DNA from: Chionis minor
Lineage: Eukaryota > Chordata > Aves > Charadriiformes > Chionididae
NCBI GenBank assembly: GCA_013398295.1
Contig: VZSF01006722.1
Span: forward strand, 1,748,198 to 1,812,197
Direction: 5' to 3'
DNA: 64,000 nt
This document shows positions 36,253-49,012 of this stretch, one piece after another. Position numbers and translations under genes: made by a program. The notes beneath the pieces are model-generated. The model worked only from the letters and a program-made list of their open reading frames with translations. It had not been told where the DNA came from and made no database searches. Each line of letters begins with the position of its first letter. Positions within the stretch are counted from its first letter, which is position 1.

Positions 36253-38734
36253 CCTTATAGGAAGATACATTTTGACATTCGAGGCCATGCTGTATAAATT
36301 AAGGCTTTTAATCTACGTAGGACAAAGAGAAATGTCAAGGAAGTGCCAATGGAAATAGTCAGACCAGCATCACTGTACTTTCCACCTCTGCCACAATTAA
36401 TCTCAGAGTAACTGAATTAGTCTAAGGTTTGACTCAGTCTACCTGGAGAAAGGCTGACAAAAATAGTTACATCCACTTGCCACATTTGTACTAACACTGC
36501 TTCAGGTTAGTGCTTAGATGGTAAGCTGGGCCCTGCCCTGAGAGAATGTTCCACTGGCACTAATTTCACGTTCATGCTCAGCTTCCCAGCTGCAGACACA
36601 TTAAGTTCCTTGCTTCTTTACAGCTTAGTGTTTAGAACTTGGATAAGGTTTTTCCTTAACAGCTGGCCAACTGTTAACATTTTTCTGCTCTTTTAGAACT
36701 TTTTTTTGTGATAGCGTTGCTGTCTGTCTGCCAAGCTCATCACTAGTGCTCTGCATATGTATTTCTCCTACAAAATATTTATACTCCACTGTTTATTAAA
36801 TTATTTGTTCTATCTCATGTCTTCTGTTTTCAAAATTTCAAAATCAGTCCATTGAAATATTTTGTTTCTTTGGGGCAGGAACATTAAAATCCTCCTGATG
36901 CCCAACTCATGTGGAAATCAACATGACGTATCACATATACCAAGTTTTGGATATTGAAATGTCAAGTGCAATTCTGAGGAAGGTATGAAGGACACACAGT
37001 GCCTAAGGAGACAGGCTGAAAACCACCATTTCCTAAGATAACCTGCAGCCAGAAAGGATGAATGCAATCGCGGCATAAAATAAAGCTGTTCAAACCTGGT
37101 AGCGCCCTTGGAAGATGATAGCTGTGCAAACAGAAAAAAAAATGTTTGGGTATATGTGCACAAAAAATTACATGCAACTGTAGAATATTCTAGTGACAAA
37201 AGCAATGGAGATTTCCAGTACATTCAGCATGCTTTGGCATGCAGGGTACATATCCAAGGTCTCCTAAGAGTTAGCATATACTAACATCCTAATATTGTCT
37301 TCTCATTTACTATTACTCATGTTAAACCACACAGGTACTTTTTCATATGCCAATTTCCATTTTATTGTTCAGTATATATTTTATGAGAGAATGCTTATCA
37401 AGTTCTCTTCAGTTATCTGTTTGACATGTTATAAAGGCTTCATCTCGGGTTTTGTGGAGTCTAGGTTTAAAGCTCATTTTTTAAGGCCCACAGTTGTCTC
37501 AGGCCCCGACTGTTTGGATAGGAATGCTAAGTTTATTGTGAAGTTTAAGTGAGATAGATTTGGAGCATGCTGCAGACTGAAAACTTGGATCAAGTCCTAG
37601 CAAGTTTGAATATGTTTCTGTGTCAATTATACATTGGCCAAGTATCAGCTGCCTTGCAGTGACATAACATGGCAAATGGCAAGTCAGCTGTGTGAATCTT
37701 CCTTGGAGGGTCCCAACGTTGCGAAATTCAAAAGCAGATGGATTTGTAGGTTGTTTGAGCTCCAGAAGCCTTTCAAAGCCTGTAGGGTATACTACAGGTG
37801 TCCTATATTTGACCTTGCAAAGCAGTGAGACACATCAAGGGGCACAGCAGCTTTAGTGAGCTCCACGGTTCAGCCCCTAAGCTGCAATGTAGACATAACC
37901 ACATTCAGGAACTAAGTCCAGCTCTTTTTTCCACAAGCCAATTCTTCGAGTACCAAAAAGTTTTTTCATTTCAACTCCTCCTTGCAGAGAAAAGAAAGCT
38001 CAGAGATGCTTATAGCTAATAACAAATTTAAGTACTGAAAGTATTATTAGGACAGTGTTCGACCTCCTCTCTCATTCTCCACCACTGCACCAGCACCTCA
38101 CTTGTTCAGTTTGGAGTTGAGCAGAGCACTGCAGTTTCTTTTCTAGCTCCTCCAGTGCTGGAGAGAAACTGCAGGGCTGTGCAGCACCTGCAAATTTGAG
38201 TGTGAAAAATATGCTTTGCAGCTCTTAGGTTGGCAGCATGCCTCACCGCACGACTCAGTCTGCAGGGAATGACCTGAAACAATGAAAATGGGACGCAGCC
38301 TCCCCCTCTGCCATTAAGAGCTGTACCACATCTACCTCTGGCCTCAAAGATACAGTGAGGGATTATCATTTCTCTGCTTATAGCAATGTAGCTCACATTG
38401 TGCATTAACTTTGCACATGATAAAAATGCTGCATTGTGGCAATACATCGTCTTTTGCAAACAGCTCACAAAATTGGTGAGGTAAACTTGAGAGGACAAGA
38501 TGCACCATCCTGAAAGATAATACAGTTTATTTATGTGCGCTGCAGATCAGAGAGCTGGAGAAGAGAGTTTGCCTGCCAAATCAAATTGCTTATTTTCTTC
38601 CATGTTCCAGTTCACATTCACATACAATTTGCAGTTCAATTATTGTCCCTGTAGCTTCTTTAGTGTTACCACTGTCCATATTTCTAATACTGAACTTTTT
38701 TCATATTGTTTTTCTCTATATAATTAGCTTTGAA

Positions 38735-38960
38735 TTTTCTAAGCAAAACTTTCCATTTTACCTATTTCTTTCCTGTATATGTAACCTCCTTTCACTCTTC
38801 TGTATTATCAGTTTTCACTAATATTTGCAACACCGCCTAATTTAGCATCATCTGTGAAACTTGCTATCTTCTTTCTAATACCTCCTTCTTTCAGATCATC
38901 AATGATAGTGTTAAACAAGACATGTTTAAGAGATGGTGCAGCTTCCTTCCTTGCATTCTC
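38735..38960 (-). repeat. Ancient CR1-group LINE relic, reverse-transcriptase segment
   Basis: On the minus strand the sequence reads LFNTIIDDLKEGG, then KIASFTDDAKLGGVAN in one frame. These are the counterparts of the CR1 motifs LFNxFINDL and KFADDTKLGGVAD that span the RT catalytic Asp-Asp. Following sequence keeps similarity for about 80 bp. The copy is too diverged to be functional and may belong to the same element as 40,790-41,215. Confidence 0.75.
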
Positions 38961-39064
38961 AATGACTATTTGCAACATGCAACCTGAAGAAAACTGTTTC
39001 CCGAAAGATCAATCTGAATAAATGGTGGCACAGATTGCCTGGGGACCTGACTGTGTTCTGAGGA

Positions 39065-39148
39065 ACTGGCACCTCTCTGATCTCTCCATCAACACCATCA
39101 CCTCTCCATCACCTCTCCAACACCTCTCTGGCTCTCTCCATCAACAAA
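39065..39148 (+). repeat. Imperfect minisatellite, CACCTCTCCAT unit
   Basis: About 80 bp of partial repeats of CACCTCTC and TCTCTCCATCAACA, with at least five CTCTC-containing units of 11-14 bp. Degenerate but obvious by eye. Confidence 0.75.
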
Positions 39149-39955
39149 AGCCACTCTTACCTTATCCTCAAAAACTTCACAAACTGAAGTTTGGCTAAAT
39201 TTAAGTAGAAGATTCACAGATGGCAGATGTAGCTAGAGACTTTATAAATCCACTGCTCTGAAGATACTGTGCCCTTTCCAGCCACAATCAATCTATTAAC
39301 TCTAACCTAGACTGCTTCTGTGCATGCTAAAATACTATGCGTGCTGCTTTTGTCCAACACCGAAGGCCAGTTGAAACGAGATGATGGGCTGTTTATCTTC
39401 TTGCAAGGTAGCCAGAAAGGGTACTACACCCCTACTGCTCATAATGCTTTTGCTGTCAAACACCTGCCACAAGTACCTGAATTGTGAAAAACTCAGAGAT
39501 TACTTCTCTCCAATATCCACTAGTATCTTTGGTCAAAATATTCAGGTGTAATCAAGATACCAAAGAACCAGGAAATTTTTTGTTACGTCTTTCTTACCTC
39601 TACATTTCTTTTGGCAAAAATATAAATAAGTTAGTTCAGCTATTTATTCACTTATTGATTTGAATGGTGATTTACTGCTTTCTTGAGGCCTCTGTGTGAC
39701 AGATAACTCAGACTAGCATTTAACCTAACTAATCAGCTTTTCCTGGTTTTATTACTACTAACCAGTTGAAAAAAAGACTGAAGATTGATTTTTTAAATAG
39801 ATGTGAAATATTATATTAATATGCATGCTTAACAAAGTACATAATGCATGGTTATATTTTATTTTGTAAACTCTCAAGTATTCTATAAAATTTGGTTACA
39901 TTTTTCAGTATTATTTGTAATCATAGTGCAGGCAGAATTCTGCTAGCTTAAATAA

Positions 39956-39971
39956 TTTTTTTTTTTTTTTT
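39956..39971 (+). repeat. Poly-T run (16)
   Basis: Homopolymer flanked by AAATAA and AATTATC; no retroposon body is recognised next to it. Confidence 0.9.
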
Positions 39972-40789
39972 AATTATCACCAATTTGACTGTTAAGCTTA
40001 GGTAAAGTGAAATGGATCCCAGTATAACTGCCTGAGCTACACATTAATTTTCACCAAAGGCATATATTACTTTATTACAACACTTATAGAATGTCTCTCA
40101 TCATTGCATTTATCACAAATCTCTCACCACTTGCATTTAAATCTGTGCTAGCAATTACTAGAGTTCAAGTCTGAACTGGATATAGTTGATTTCACTACCT
40201 GTTTTATTCAGAGTTAGCCACAGCTTCAAAAATAACAGGAAGCAAGCACAAACAGGAACTGTCATCAGAAGGACTCCCTTGCAGTCGTTATTCCTGCCTT
40301 TGCTCTATTCCCTCTCATGTCATCAGATGTATTTATGTGGCTACATGGTGAACAGGATCAGCAAAGTAACCTGGCAAAACACTAGCTCTTTGCTGGAGGG
40401 GATATGGGATTAATTTTGACCAAGATTGGTTTTCTGATCTAATTTACTAAACACCCACACAAATACTTGAGCTGCATCAAGTGACACTGACAAAAACAGA
40501 GCACCAAAGTCAGAAGGACTGGACTGCAGCAATGTCAATTTGGTGCTTTGAAGCTACAATATTAGAAAACAGGGTGGTTAAAATCAAATGGTACCTAAAA
40601 CACATCGGTGATCCTTTCATGGTGGACTGTGATGAAAAGGCAATCATGACAGATCTGGAAAAGCATTGGAAATCACCAATCTAGGTAGCATTAGAACAGG
40701 GTAAACTATTAGCTATTGGGTAAAACCATAAAACCTTATTTTTTCCTTAAGTGTTTGATATTGCCTGCTAAGAATTCCTCTCTAGTCTG

Positions 40790-41215
40790 TGAAGAAGCTA
40801 TTTATTAAAACCTTGTTTATTTTGGCTTACTCCCTTATAATCCTTCCAGAATTTGGCCTTACCCCATGGCTACTTTATTTTTCTTACTAGTTTCTTGTGA
40901 GAGATTTTATCAGAAATCCTTTTGAAAAATCAAAGTAAATTACTTCCTCAAGACGCCCTTTATACACTGTACAGTTGACTCCAAAAATTTAGCAGGTCAA
41001 GAATGCATGATTTACTGTTATGGCAACCAGGCTGGTTTGATCTTACCAGCATATATTTGTCCAAGTGTTTCATTACTTTGTCCTTAATTACACTTTGTCA
41101 GTTTTTTCTAATACTGCAGAGAAGTTTGCCAGACTCTCATAACTGTAGCCATTCTTGAATCCTTTTAAAAGATGGGAACAGTGCTAGACAGTTTTCAAAT
41201 ATGGATTTTTTTTAC
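40790..41215 (-). repeat. Ancient CR1-group LINE relic, upstream part of reverse transcriptase
   Basis: Read on the minus strand, fragments in changing frames match CR1 RT in order: VIKDKVMKHLDKY, then NQPGCHNSKSCILDLLNFW (counterpart of SQHGFxKGKSCLTNLLEFF), then a DFSK-like and a DKISHKKLV block (counterpart of DFQKAFDKVPHQRLL). Several frameshifts and stops are present. In a full element this block precedes, by about 200 bp, the RT block found at 38,735-38,960, with the same orientation. Confidence 0.7.
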
Positions 41216-42510
41216 TTTAAAGAATGTATAGATTTTATAGTTTCATTTTATGTTACTGTTTTGCTCTTTTGTCTTTCATTCACAGGCAAAATGTAGCAAA
41301 GAAGTATTTTCAAAGATAACGTGTTTGCTGGAGACCATAAAAACTACTATAAGACAACTGGCCTAAATGAGGCGATGTATTACTTAAAATACTTCTTAAC
41401 ATTAATATGTAATTATCTGAAACTTAAAAAAAACCCTCAGTAACAACAGTTTTCAGAATTACAAATGTTTTGAGAATCGTTTCAGTAATATTTTTATTTT
41501 TAAAAATAATTCTTTTTAATTATTGTAAAAATAGCATAAAATAATTTTAAAAGGCTTTTTATTGAAAAATTTGTGTGAGGGTGATGACTATTTATCCTGT
41601 AGAACAGCAAAGTGAAAGCCTTCATATTTAATATGAATATTTTATCTGTCTCTTTCTGCCTCTTTCTTAATTCCATTTTTATCCACTTTGTTCTGTTTCT
41701 CTTTTCCTTCCCTACTCCTGGGGGTGGGAGAAAAGAGATGTGCTTTGATCTTTATTATATTTTGTAGGTTTTTCTTTTTTAAGTATAATTTCAGTTGTAG
41801 GACAGTGAAATGAGCATACTTTCAATGTTTTCTAACATATCTAAAAGCTGTGTAGCATGTCCTTTCTGGACAAACACACTATTTTTGAAGTGAAAAAACT
41901 CTTAGAGATGACTTGGGAGTTTGCAAAGCTGAATTTTCTGGTACTAAATTTAAACCTAATGTTAACCAAAAGGGATTCTATGTGAGGATCAAAGGACAAT
42001 GAAACCCCATTATTGCTTAATACTGAAAAAAGGAATGGTGTCAAGATTATACACTTGAAATGTAGTTTCTGCTGAAAGATTTGTGTTAATCAGTTCCAAA
42101 CATATAAAGATCCAGCATTTTGCTAGAATGCACTGAGAATTGAAGATGTGTTTAGAATCAGAGAAGCCTGTTTTTAAGTTATCTAGACAGTCCTATTTCA
42201 GTTATCTAAAATTTTGTGAAATCTCAATAAAAATATTATGTGTGAAAAAAATAAATACAACTTCATTTTTCAACCTTAAATTTGAACATACAGCAAGCTT
42301 GTTAGCAGTTGCATCATGTCATGTAATGCTCAGTTAAAATAATTATTCCTTTGAAGACTTCAAACTACTCTATTAAAAATCAGTAAGTATGTGTGAAAGT
42401 AGACAATATGTGAGTACTTCAGCAGGGGAGCAGTGATAGCAGTAGTGATACAGGTTGCCTGATTCTTTGATGGCTGAATCCCAAGATATGTTATAAAGTA
42501 AATGCAAAGG
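41216..42510. other. Non-coding stretch
   Basis: AT-rich, with no recognised element or exon. Confidence 0.5.
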
Positions 42511-42622
42511 ATCTGGCTTTGAGCAACCCAATCTAGCACAAGATGCCCCTGCCCATAACAGGGGAGTTGGACTAGGTTATCTTTAACGGTTCCTTCCAGC
42601 CCAAACCATTCTATGATTCTAT
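42511..42622 (+). repeat. CR1 LINE 3'-end fragment
   Basis: GAGCAACCCAATCTAGCACA, then GGAGTTGGACTAGGTTATC, then CCAAACCATTCTATGATTCT follow the CR1 3' UTR and its terminal ATTCTATG repeats. Strongly 5'-truncated, as most CR1 copies are. Confidence 0.9.
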
Positions 42623-42708
42623 TAAAAGAGAAATCTAATAAAGCAACGTTTCTTATAGTCTGTCATTATTTTGGTACCATCTTAGCATATGAAAAATTAT
42701 ATGCACAT

Positions 42709-42731
42709 CCCCCCCCCCCCCCCCCCCCCCC
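42709..42731 (+). repeat. Poly-C run (23)
   Basis: Twenty-three consecutive Cs, so the other strand has 23 Gs. Length is probably unreliable in the assembly. Confidence 0.9.
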
Positions 42732-43030
42732 ATCATTTACCAAGAATCCTGTGAATCCTTACATATCCCATAAAGGACCACAACGTTATTCTTCACTGTG
42801 CAAAATAACAGATTTTCAATACAACTGTGTGGCTTTACAGTACTTTTCCCATTACCAGGTTCCAGAGCACTCTTTAGAGCTGAGGTACCATGGTTCTGAA
42901 GATGGTACCCAGAAAACAGAGTAAAAAAAGCAACTGCTTGTATAGGATATGGTTCTGAAGAGGACTGTGGCAAGAGGCAGTATTCAGTGCATCTCCAGCT
43001 TCAAAATGTTCTCCCATTAGTGATAAAGAG

Positions 43031-43630
43031 CCAGAAATGTGCCCTTGTCTCAAAGACGGCTAATGGTAACCTCGGCTACATTAGGCAAAGCATTGCCAGC
43101 AGGCCATGGAAGTGATCCTTCCCCTCTACTCAACACTGATGAGGCCACACCTGGAGTACTGTGTCCAGTTCTGGGCTCCCCAGTACAAAAGCGACATGGA
43201 CATACTGGAGAGAGTCCAATGAAAGGCCAGAGATGGTTAAGGAACAGGAGTGTGTTCCTTACAAGGAAAAGCTGAGACAGCTGGGATTGTTCAGTCTAGA
43301 GAAGAGAAGGCTCAGGAGGGATCTTACCAATGTATATAAATACCTGAAGGGAGGCTGCAAAGACAGCAGAGTCCGGCTCTCCCCAGTGGTACCCAGTGAC
43401 AAGGCAAGAGACAATGGGCACAAGCTGAAACACAGGAGGTTCCCTCTGAACTCTAGCACAGGTTGGCCAGGGAGGCTGTGGAGCCTCCATGGTTGGAGCT
43501 ATTCAAAAGCCGTCTGGAAATGGTCCTGGGCAACTACCTCTAGGTGGCTCAGCTTCATCAGGAGAGTTGGACAACATGAACTCCGGATGAACTCCCTTGC
43601 ACCCTCAACCATTCTGTGATAATCCTATCA
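43031..43630 (+). repeat. CR1 LINE fragment, C-terminal RT through 3' end
   Basis: Starts AATGTGCCCTTGTCTC and continues through CTGGAGTACTGTGTCCAGTT, AAAAGCTGAGACAGCTGGGA and a tail with CAACCATTCTGTGATAATCC. This is the usual order from the CR1 ORF2 C-terminus ([13 protein letters not shown] and [10 protein letters not shown] blocks) to the 3' repeats. Stops and frameshifts break the frame (open pieces at 43,039-43,275 and 43,161-43,619 lie in different frames). 5'-truncated. Confidence 0.92.
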
Positions 43631-44874
43631 TGACAGAGTAATTTTGCCACTAGCAAAGGCAAAACAATGCAATGGTACAAAAGCACGAAGTTTTTGCCCA
43701 GATTTTCCTGCATCTCAGATGTGTCCTGAAATATAAAAGCCTTTCAAAGCATTTGTAGTTATATAATCTGATATTGAAGAACTGCTGCAAGAATACATTG
43801 GAACAAAATACTCCTGGAGAATGAAAACTGCATAGAAATAAGAGGTAACACCCTGTGAATGCAGCACACTCATGACACCGAGCAGCATTCTGTGCCTTAT
43901 GATGGTCACTGAACTATAGTGATAATTACATAGATCATTTTTCATTTGAAGATTATTTTACTATAGTCAACCAGGTACCAAATATATGAGTACAGTCCTT
44001 CCTGGTACTGCTGCTCCTCCTATTTTCTTTAAAAGGGCTTGTGGAAAGAGGTCAATTTTCTAAAAAAAATTTAGATAATTTATCCCTAACTTTGTGGATA
44101 TACATGCTCACTTTCAAGAAATATGATCAAAGTCTGATATATAAATCTTTGAATAACAAATTAGAGTGCAATTATTCTTGCCAGAATTGTTTTAAAAATT
44201 TGAGAGATAAAATAACCAGGAGATCATGTTCTAAAGAATGTAACACCATAGCAAAATCCTCCAAAAGACAAAGACAGCAGTGAAAATTTTGTAATTGTTA
44301 GAAGGCCTTTCAGGAAACCGAAGGAGTTTGGTTCAAGAAACCAAATTTTTCACAGAAGATAATGTAAGTAGTAAAGAACAAAGTTCATATTTTATTCCAT
44401 TTTGCTTCTAGCATTTGGAGACAGTTTACTTATACTGAGAAATAATGAAGGAACAAAAAAATTTCTTCCCTACTAACACAGGATACACCACTACCATCAT
44501 TTTAGTTTATTACAACTCAGTCACTCTTACAGTGTTCCTCTGTCACAAATTCAGAATCCCAACATAAACTCGGTACCTAATGTATGAGCAGGTAAAGCCA
44601 AAAGACAATCACTTCAGGACTTTTATTTCTGAGTTCCCTCTCCATATGCTGGATGATGCCTTGGCTCAAATGCCTTCAGGACAACTGACTTCAATGATAT
44701 GAAAATATACTTACTGCATTCAATTTAGTCAAATACGTACTATTTGATACCTCAAAAGAGAATTTTTGGGTTTGCGCATTTTGGAAAAGATTTATAATAA
44801 ACTTCAGTTGAAGAAATGCCTTAGGTCAATAGTTGTCCTCAAAGCACACCACACTAATAAACAATGCCCAAGTC

Positions 44875-45524
44875 TGTCCTGGTTTGAGACAGAACAGAAC
44901 CAATTTTCTTTTCAGTAATTTCACTTTTCAGCAAGTCTCTTCTAACTAACTGCCCTCTCTGAAATTAACAGCATGTTCTTCAGGCAGTGTACGCTTCCAG
45001 AGTGACAAAGGCTGATGTTCACAGTTAATACCAAGGAATGGTAAGCAGAGAGGCTCTTGCTTAAACTTACTCCTGTAACAAGCCAGGTCACCTAACTCTG
45101 TTCTGCACCAAGCTGGAGGGACGGCAGCGGGAGAGCGCAGAGGGGTTGCACCTACAGAGAGGAACGGACAGGGCAGGTGGCCCAAAACTGACCAACAGAG
45201 TGCTCCATCCCATGTGCAACGCGCTCAGTATAAAAAAGCTGAGGGATCAAAGGGGTCAGCCTCTTTTCCTCATTGGCCTGCATCCGAAGAGGACTCTGTT
45301 CATCTGCCTTTGATCCCGGTCTGTACGTTCTGGAATCCAGTTCCCATCAGTCGCTGAGTCCAGTCTGGGACTTTCCCAGTGCCTGCTGGTGGTGTGATTG
45401 TGATCTTGGGAGTTCAATATTGGTTCCTTTATTCTCTCTCTCTTCTCTTCTGGGAAGGGAGAGAGAGGTTAACAGAGAGCATCTGTCATTCGTTTGGTGG
45501 CCAGCCCAGGCTAAACCACAACAA
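44875..45524 (+). mobile_element. Solo ERVL-type LTR with 5-bp target-site duplication
   Basis: Starts TGTCCTGGTTTGAGACAGAA and ends CTAAACCACAACA, terminal forms of a known avian LTR group. A TATA box (TATAAAAA) is at 45,229. The five bases AAGTC lie immediately before it (44,870-44,874) and again at 45,525-45,529, one A after the canonical CA end. A 5-bp duplication fits ERVL-type integration. No primer-binding site, gag or pol follows, so it is a solo LTR. An antisense open frame at 44,946-45,185 is a by-product and also occurs in the second copy. Confidence 0.9.
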
Positions 45525-45529
45525 AAGTC

Positions 45530-48500
45530 CAATGTTTCTCTTAAAGCAAAGATTATGACCCGCTGCCTTATAAATGGCATTAATTTCAATCTGATCTCCC
45601 TCTGCACATAAATAAAAAAACACCCTGTCAAAAGAATCAACAAAGCTTTCAGATCATGGAGAATACTTAAACATTGTACAGCCCTCCCCCGGTTGCTTTT
45701 TTAAGTAGACATACATCTGTAGGAAAAAAAAAAAAAAAAAGCACATGAATTCATGACTCCTTTTTGGGGGGGTGGGAAGCGCCTCTCCCTTTCACACCGT
45801 AGTATACTTCACCTCAAAAACGGCCCCTACAACACAGGTAAAACAGAAAACTTCAAAAACATGCCCAAGAGGCTGTACAAGCAGCACACACAAGGATGCT
45901 TTTCAATGCTAATACACCTAGATAATATAAACGTAGCCTTACTGTGTCTGACCTAAAAAAAAATGATGAGAAAATAAAGAAACAGAAAAGAGCTGAGAGC
46001 GCTTAAGTGTATCAGAAGCATTTCTCTTACAAGGCCTTCCTATAATGAATAGTATAATGCGAACCAAACAGCCTAGTGCAAGATATAACAAATCCTGGGC
46101 TTCCATGGGATAATGGTGCCAGGAGGAGAGAGCAAAACAAACACAGCCTCATATCCAAAGACAATACAGACCACTAATGTTTCAAGGGCTGTGAAAGGAA
46201 CAGAGCATAACAGAGTCTAAAAAGTGTCCCAAGTAACAAGCATCATTTTTATGAAAAAATTTGCCATTTGAATATTATCCAAAATATTTCTTTTTCAAAT
46301 AAAAGAAAGTATATTTAATAACAAATAATAACAAATATTGAGTTATATCGCTGTATTTTAAATTATGCTGCAATAGACTGAGGCATCTTAATGAGGTATG
46401 GAAATTTCATTCTTCAAAAGCAACTAGAAATAAATTGCATAAAAAAGGCAGCCAAATATATCTCCCTACAGATTCCCAACATTTAATAGCAAATTTCCAT
46501 GGTAATCAAAGGGTTGAAGCACACACACAAAGTGGGGACATACTCAGGCACTATCTTTTCCATTTTAAATGTACTTGTGTTCAAATTCCAGTGCGCGCTA
46601 CTCATCGCTAAGTTTGTAACTACCATTGGAACAGTAGGTCTCTGTAATCAAAAAAGTTTGCTGAGAGATTGTCATTCTCATTTGACTCTTACAGTTCATA
46701 ATTTCCATATACCACCACATATAGTAAGACTATGTAAGTCATCATTATTCTCTGCAGCTCTTTAAATTAATTTCCTATTCACAAGACAGCTTGTATTGAA
46801 TCCAGTTGAGACATAGAAAGGCAGGTCTCAGGTGTAATATTTGGCCAGACAGTGAGGCAGAAGGGAGTAGCTCCTACTTCTTTTCTAAAGGTCTGGGCTT
46901 AGAAGTACACCCAAGACCATCATTAAGAGTATGATGGCCCACTTGAAGGCTTTCAGAAAACAAACACACTAGCATTCCAATCTGCGCATCCTGCCTTGCC
47001 TGAGAAGTGTGGCAGAAACATTAATACAATGCAAAAATGAGTTTCCACATCTGACTCTCCTTGATACAGTGGATGCAAAACAACAACAAAAAAGTCTTAC
47101 TCAAAAAAGAACACAGGCAGGATGCGGCCCTTTTGAATTGTAACACTCTGGACTTCATCCATGTCACAGTGATCAAAGCAATCAATTTTTCACTGATCAA
47201 ATGAGTTTCAATAAAATATAACTATTTAACTAGACTTGTGGACAGAGTTGTTGTTCTGGCTGATATGGCAGATAGAAAAGAAATAATCTGGGCCAAGAGT
47301 TGTCTTCTTTTTTACAGGTGGGTCAAGTAACTTCAGAATGAGGAGTACTGTATCCCTTAACAGATCTGTCATTTCTGTATGCCAACAAGAAGAGATTCAA
47401 ATTTTAGCATTGAAAACACATGGAATTGCTCATAGGAGGAATTATTTATCATATATGTAATGCTCAGAGTTCTCTGCAACAGAACTTGGTTTTAGAAATA
47501 TTTTCTGTTAATTGCAAGGGACTTCTAAAGTCGCATATTATAATTTTAAATAAACATACTTCCAAAAGGCAAAAATGCCTCTAGACATCATTTATCAGCA
47601 AAAATATGTGTACTTTGTACCTTTTTCCTTGTATCTCTTCCTTCTCTCTCTACATGACTCACAAGCTGTTTTAAAACAACAGCTCTGCAACATGCCTCAG
47701 AATTAGTTCCAGATCTTTTAAAATAATTGCTCTGAGATAACTAAAAAGCAAAATTTAGCTAGCATATACATTATTCTTTTAAGCAATATTATTTCTATTA
47801 TTTGATCATTTAAAATATTCATAAGAAAAATGATGATTTTAACCACAAAAAATGGGTTTCACATTGTTAAAGCATATAGAACTAAAAAAAAACTAATAAT
47901 CTCTCACTAGTACTGATGCGAGTACAGATTAACTGTCTTTTTGCTTTAGGTTAGGACATAACTTATAATTTTCACTTATTTGAAATAAGTGAATCATATT
48001 CAAATAATTGTATCTGAATATGAAATAATTAGGTAAAAAGTACAACTGGCCTTAGTAGAAACATCACTAAAAGCAAACACTTGAGACAAACATTTTATTT
48101 ATACACACAAATCCAAACAGACATCTTCACTTTTTTGGGCAGAACACTCTGGAAGAATGATTACAAAACACCACATGAGAAAGTAAATTTCCTGAGGTTG
48201 AACTCTCTGGAAAGGGCTATGTATTTTCTGGTTTTCTATTTTTTCCTCATCTTTCTCTCAGATACAGTATTCAGGTAGCTGTAGGAGGTCTACCTGGAGA
48301 TAACAGGATTCTGGAGACAAAGGACCATACACAGCCATCTTCCATATTTCCACACATGGGTGTAAGACAAGTATAAGAGGAAAATACATTATTTATATAT
48401 ACATATATGTACATATGCAAAAAATTGAGTTTATTTCATGTTTACCACAAATACTATTTCACTGTGCCCACTGAAAATAAGATAATGTTAAACTGGTCAT

Positions 48501-48567
48501 ACTAAACATGGTTAATATGTTTCTTCACAAATAAAAACTGCTTGTGTGGTCAAGGATTACAGTGGCA
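45530..48567. other. Non-coding stretch between the paired LTRs
   Basis: 3 kb with no retroviral motif, no exon and no clear repeat, apart from a 17-base A-run at 45,724-45,740. The lack of any gag, pol or primer-site signal argues against its being the inside of a provirus. Confidence 0.55.
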
Positions 48568-48688
48568 TGACGGGGCTCTGAGCAACCCGATCTAGTTGGA
48601 GATGTCCCTGCCCATTGCAGCGGAGGTTGGACCAGATGACCTTTAATGGTCGCTTCCAACCCAAACTATCCTATGTCTCTGTGAAATC
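48568..48688 (+). repeat. CR1 LINE 3'-end fragment
   Basis: CTGAGCAACCCGATCTAGTT, GGAGGTTGGACCAGATGACC and CTTCCAACCCAAACTATCCT are CR1 3' UTR strings in order; the terminal repeat is reduced to CCTATGTCTCTGTG. 5'-truncated. Confidence 0.9.
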
Positions 48689-49012
48689 ATTAAGAAGTAT
48701 TTTACTTCTGTCCAACATGTTTACATGAACTCATTTTCTAATACATCCGCAGTGATGGTAAAAGTCAAAGAGTTATTGCTGTTAGCTATTCTTAATACAA
48801 TGTAGTCAGCAGATAATTGTGTTTCCCTTAATGTTAACTAATGCCCCTCCTACTGTGTTTTAAAGGGAAGTGGATCAGCAGGAGACATTTAATTTACAGC
48901 AGCTTCTTGCTGTTTATGTGAAAATCAGCTATCAGAATACCAAATGGTTATTTTATGTATGATTTATTTCTTCCTTATTGATAAAAAATTCCTCTTTTAG
49001 AAGAAAACTTAC

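Larger units (their letters stand above)
31936..38734. other. Non-coding stretch with small relics
   Basis: No gene is recognised. It contains an undetermined base at 34,257 right after a T-run, a MIR-type piece at 36.1 kb and a short tandem repeat at 36.22 kb. Open frames are short and motif-free. Confidence 0.5.

Noticed and set aside
44946..45185. 79-codon antisense open frame, identical in both LTR copies (also 49,084-49,323)
   Set aside because: It is identical only because the LTRs are; it is antisense to the LTR and lacks any protein motif.
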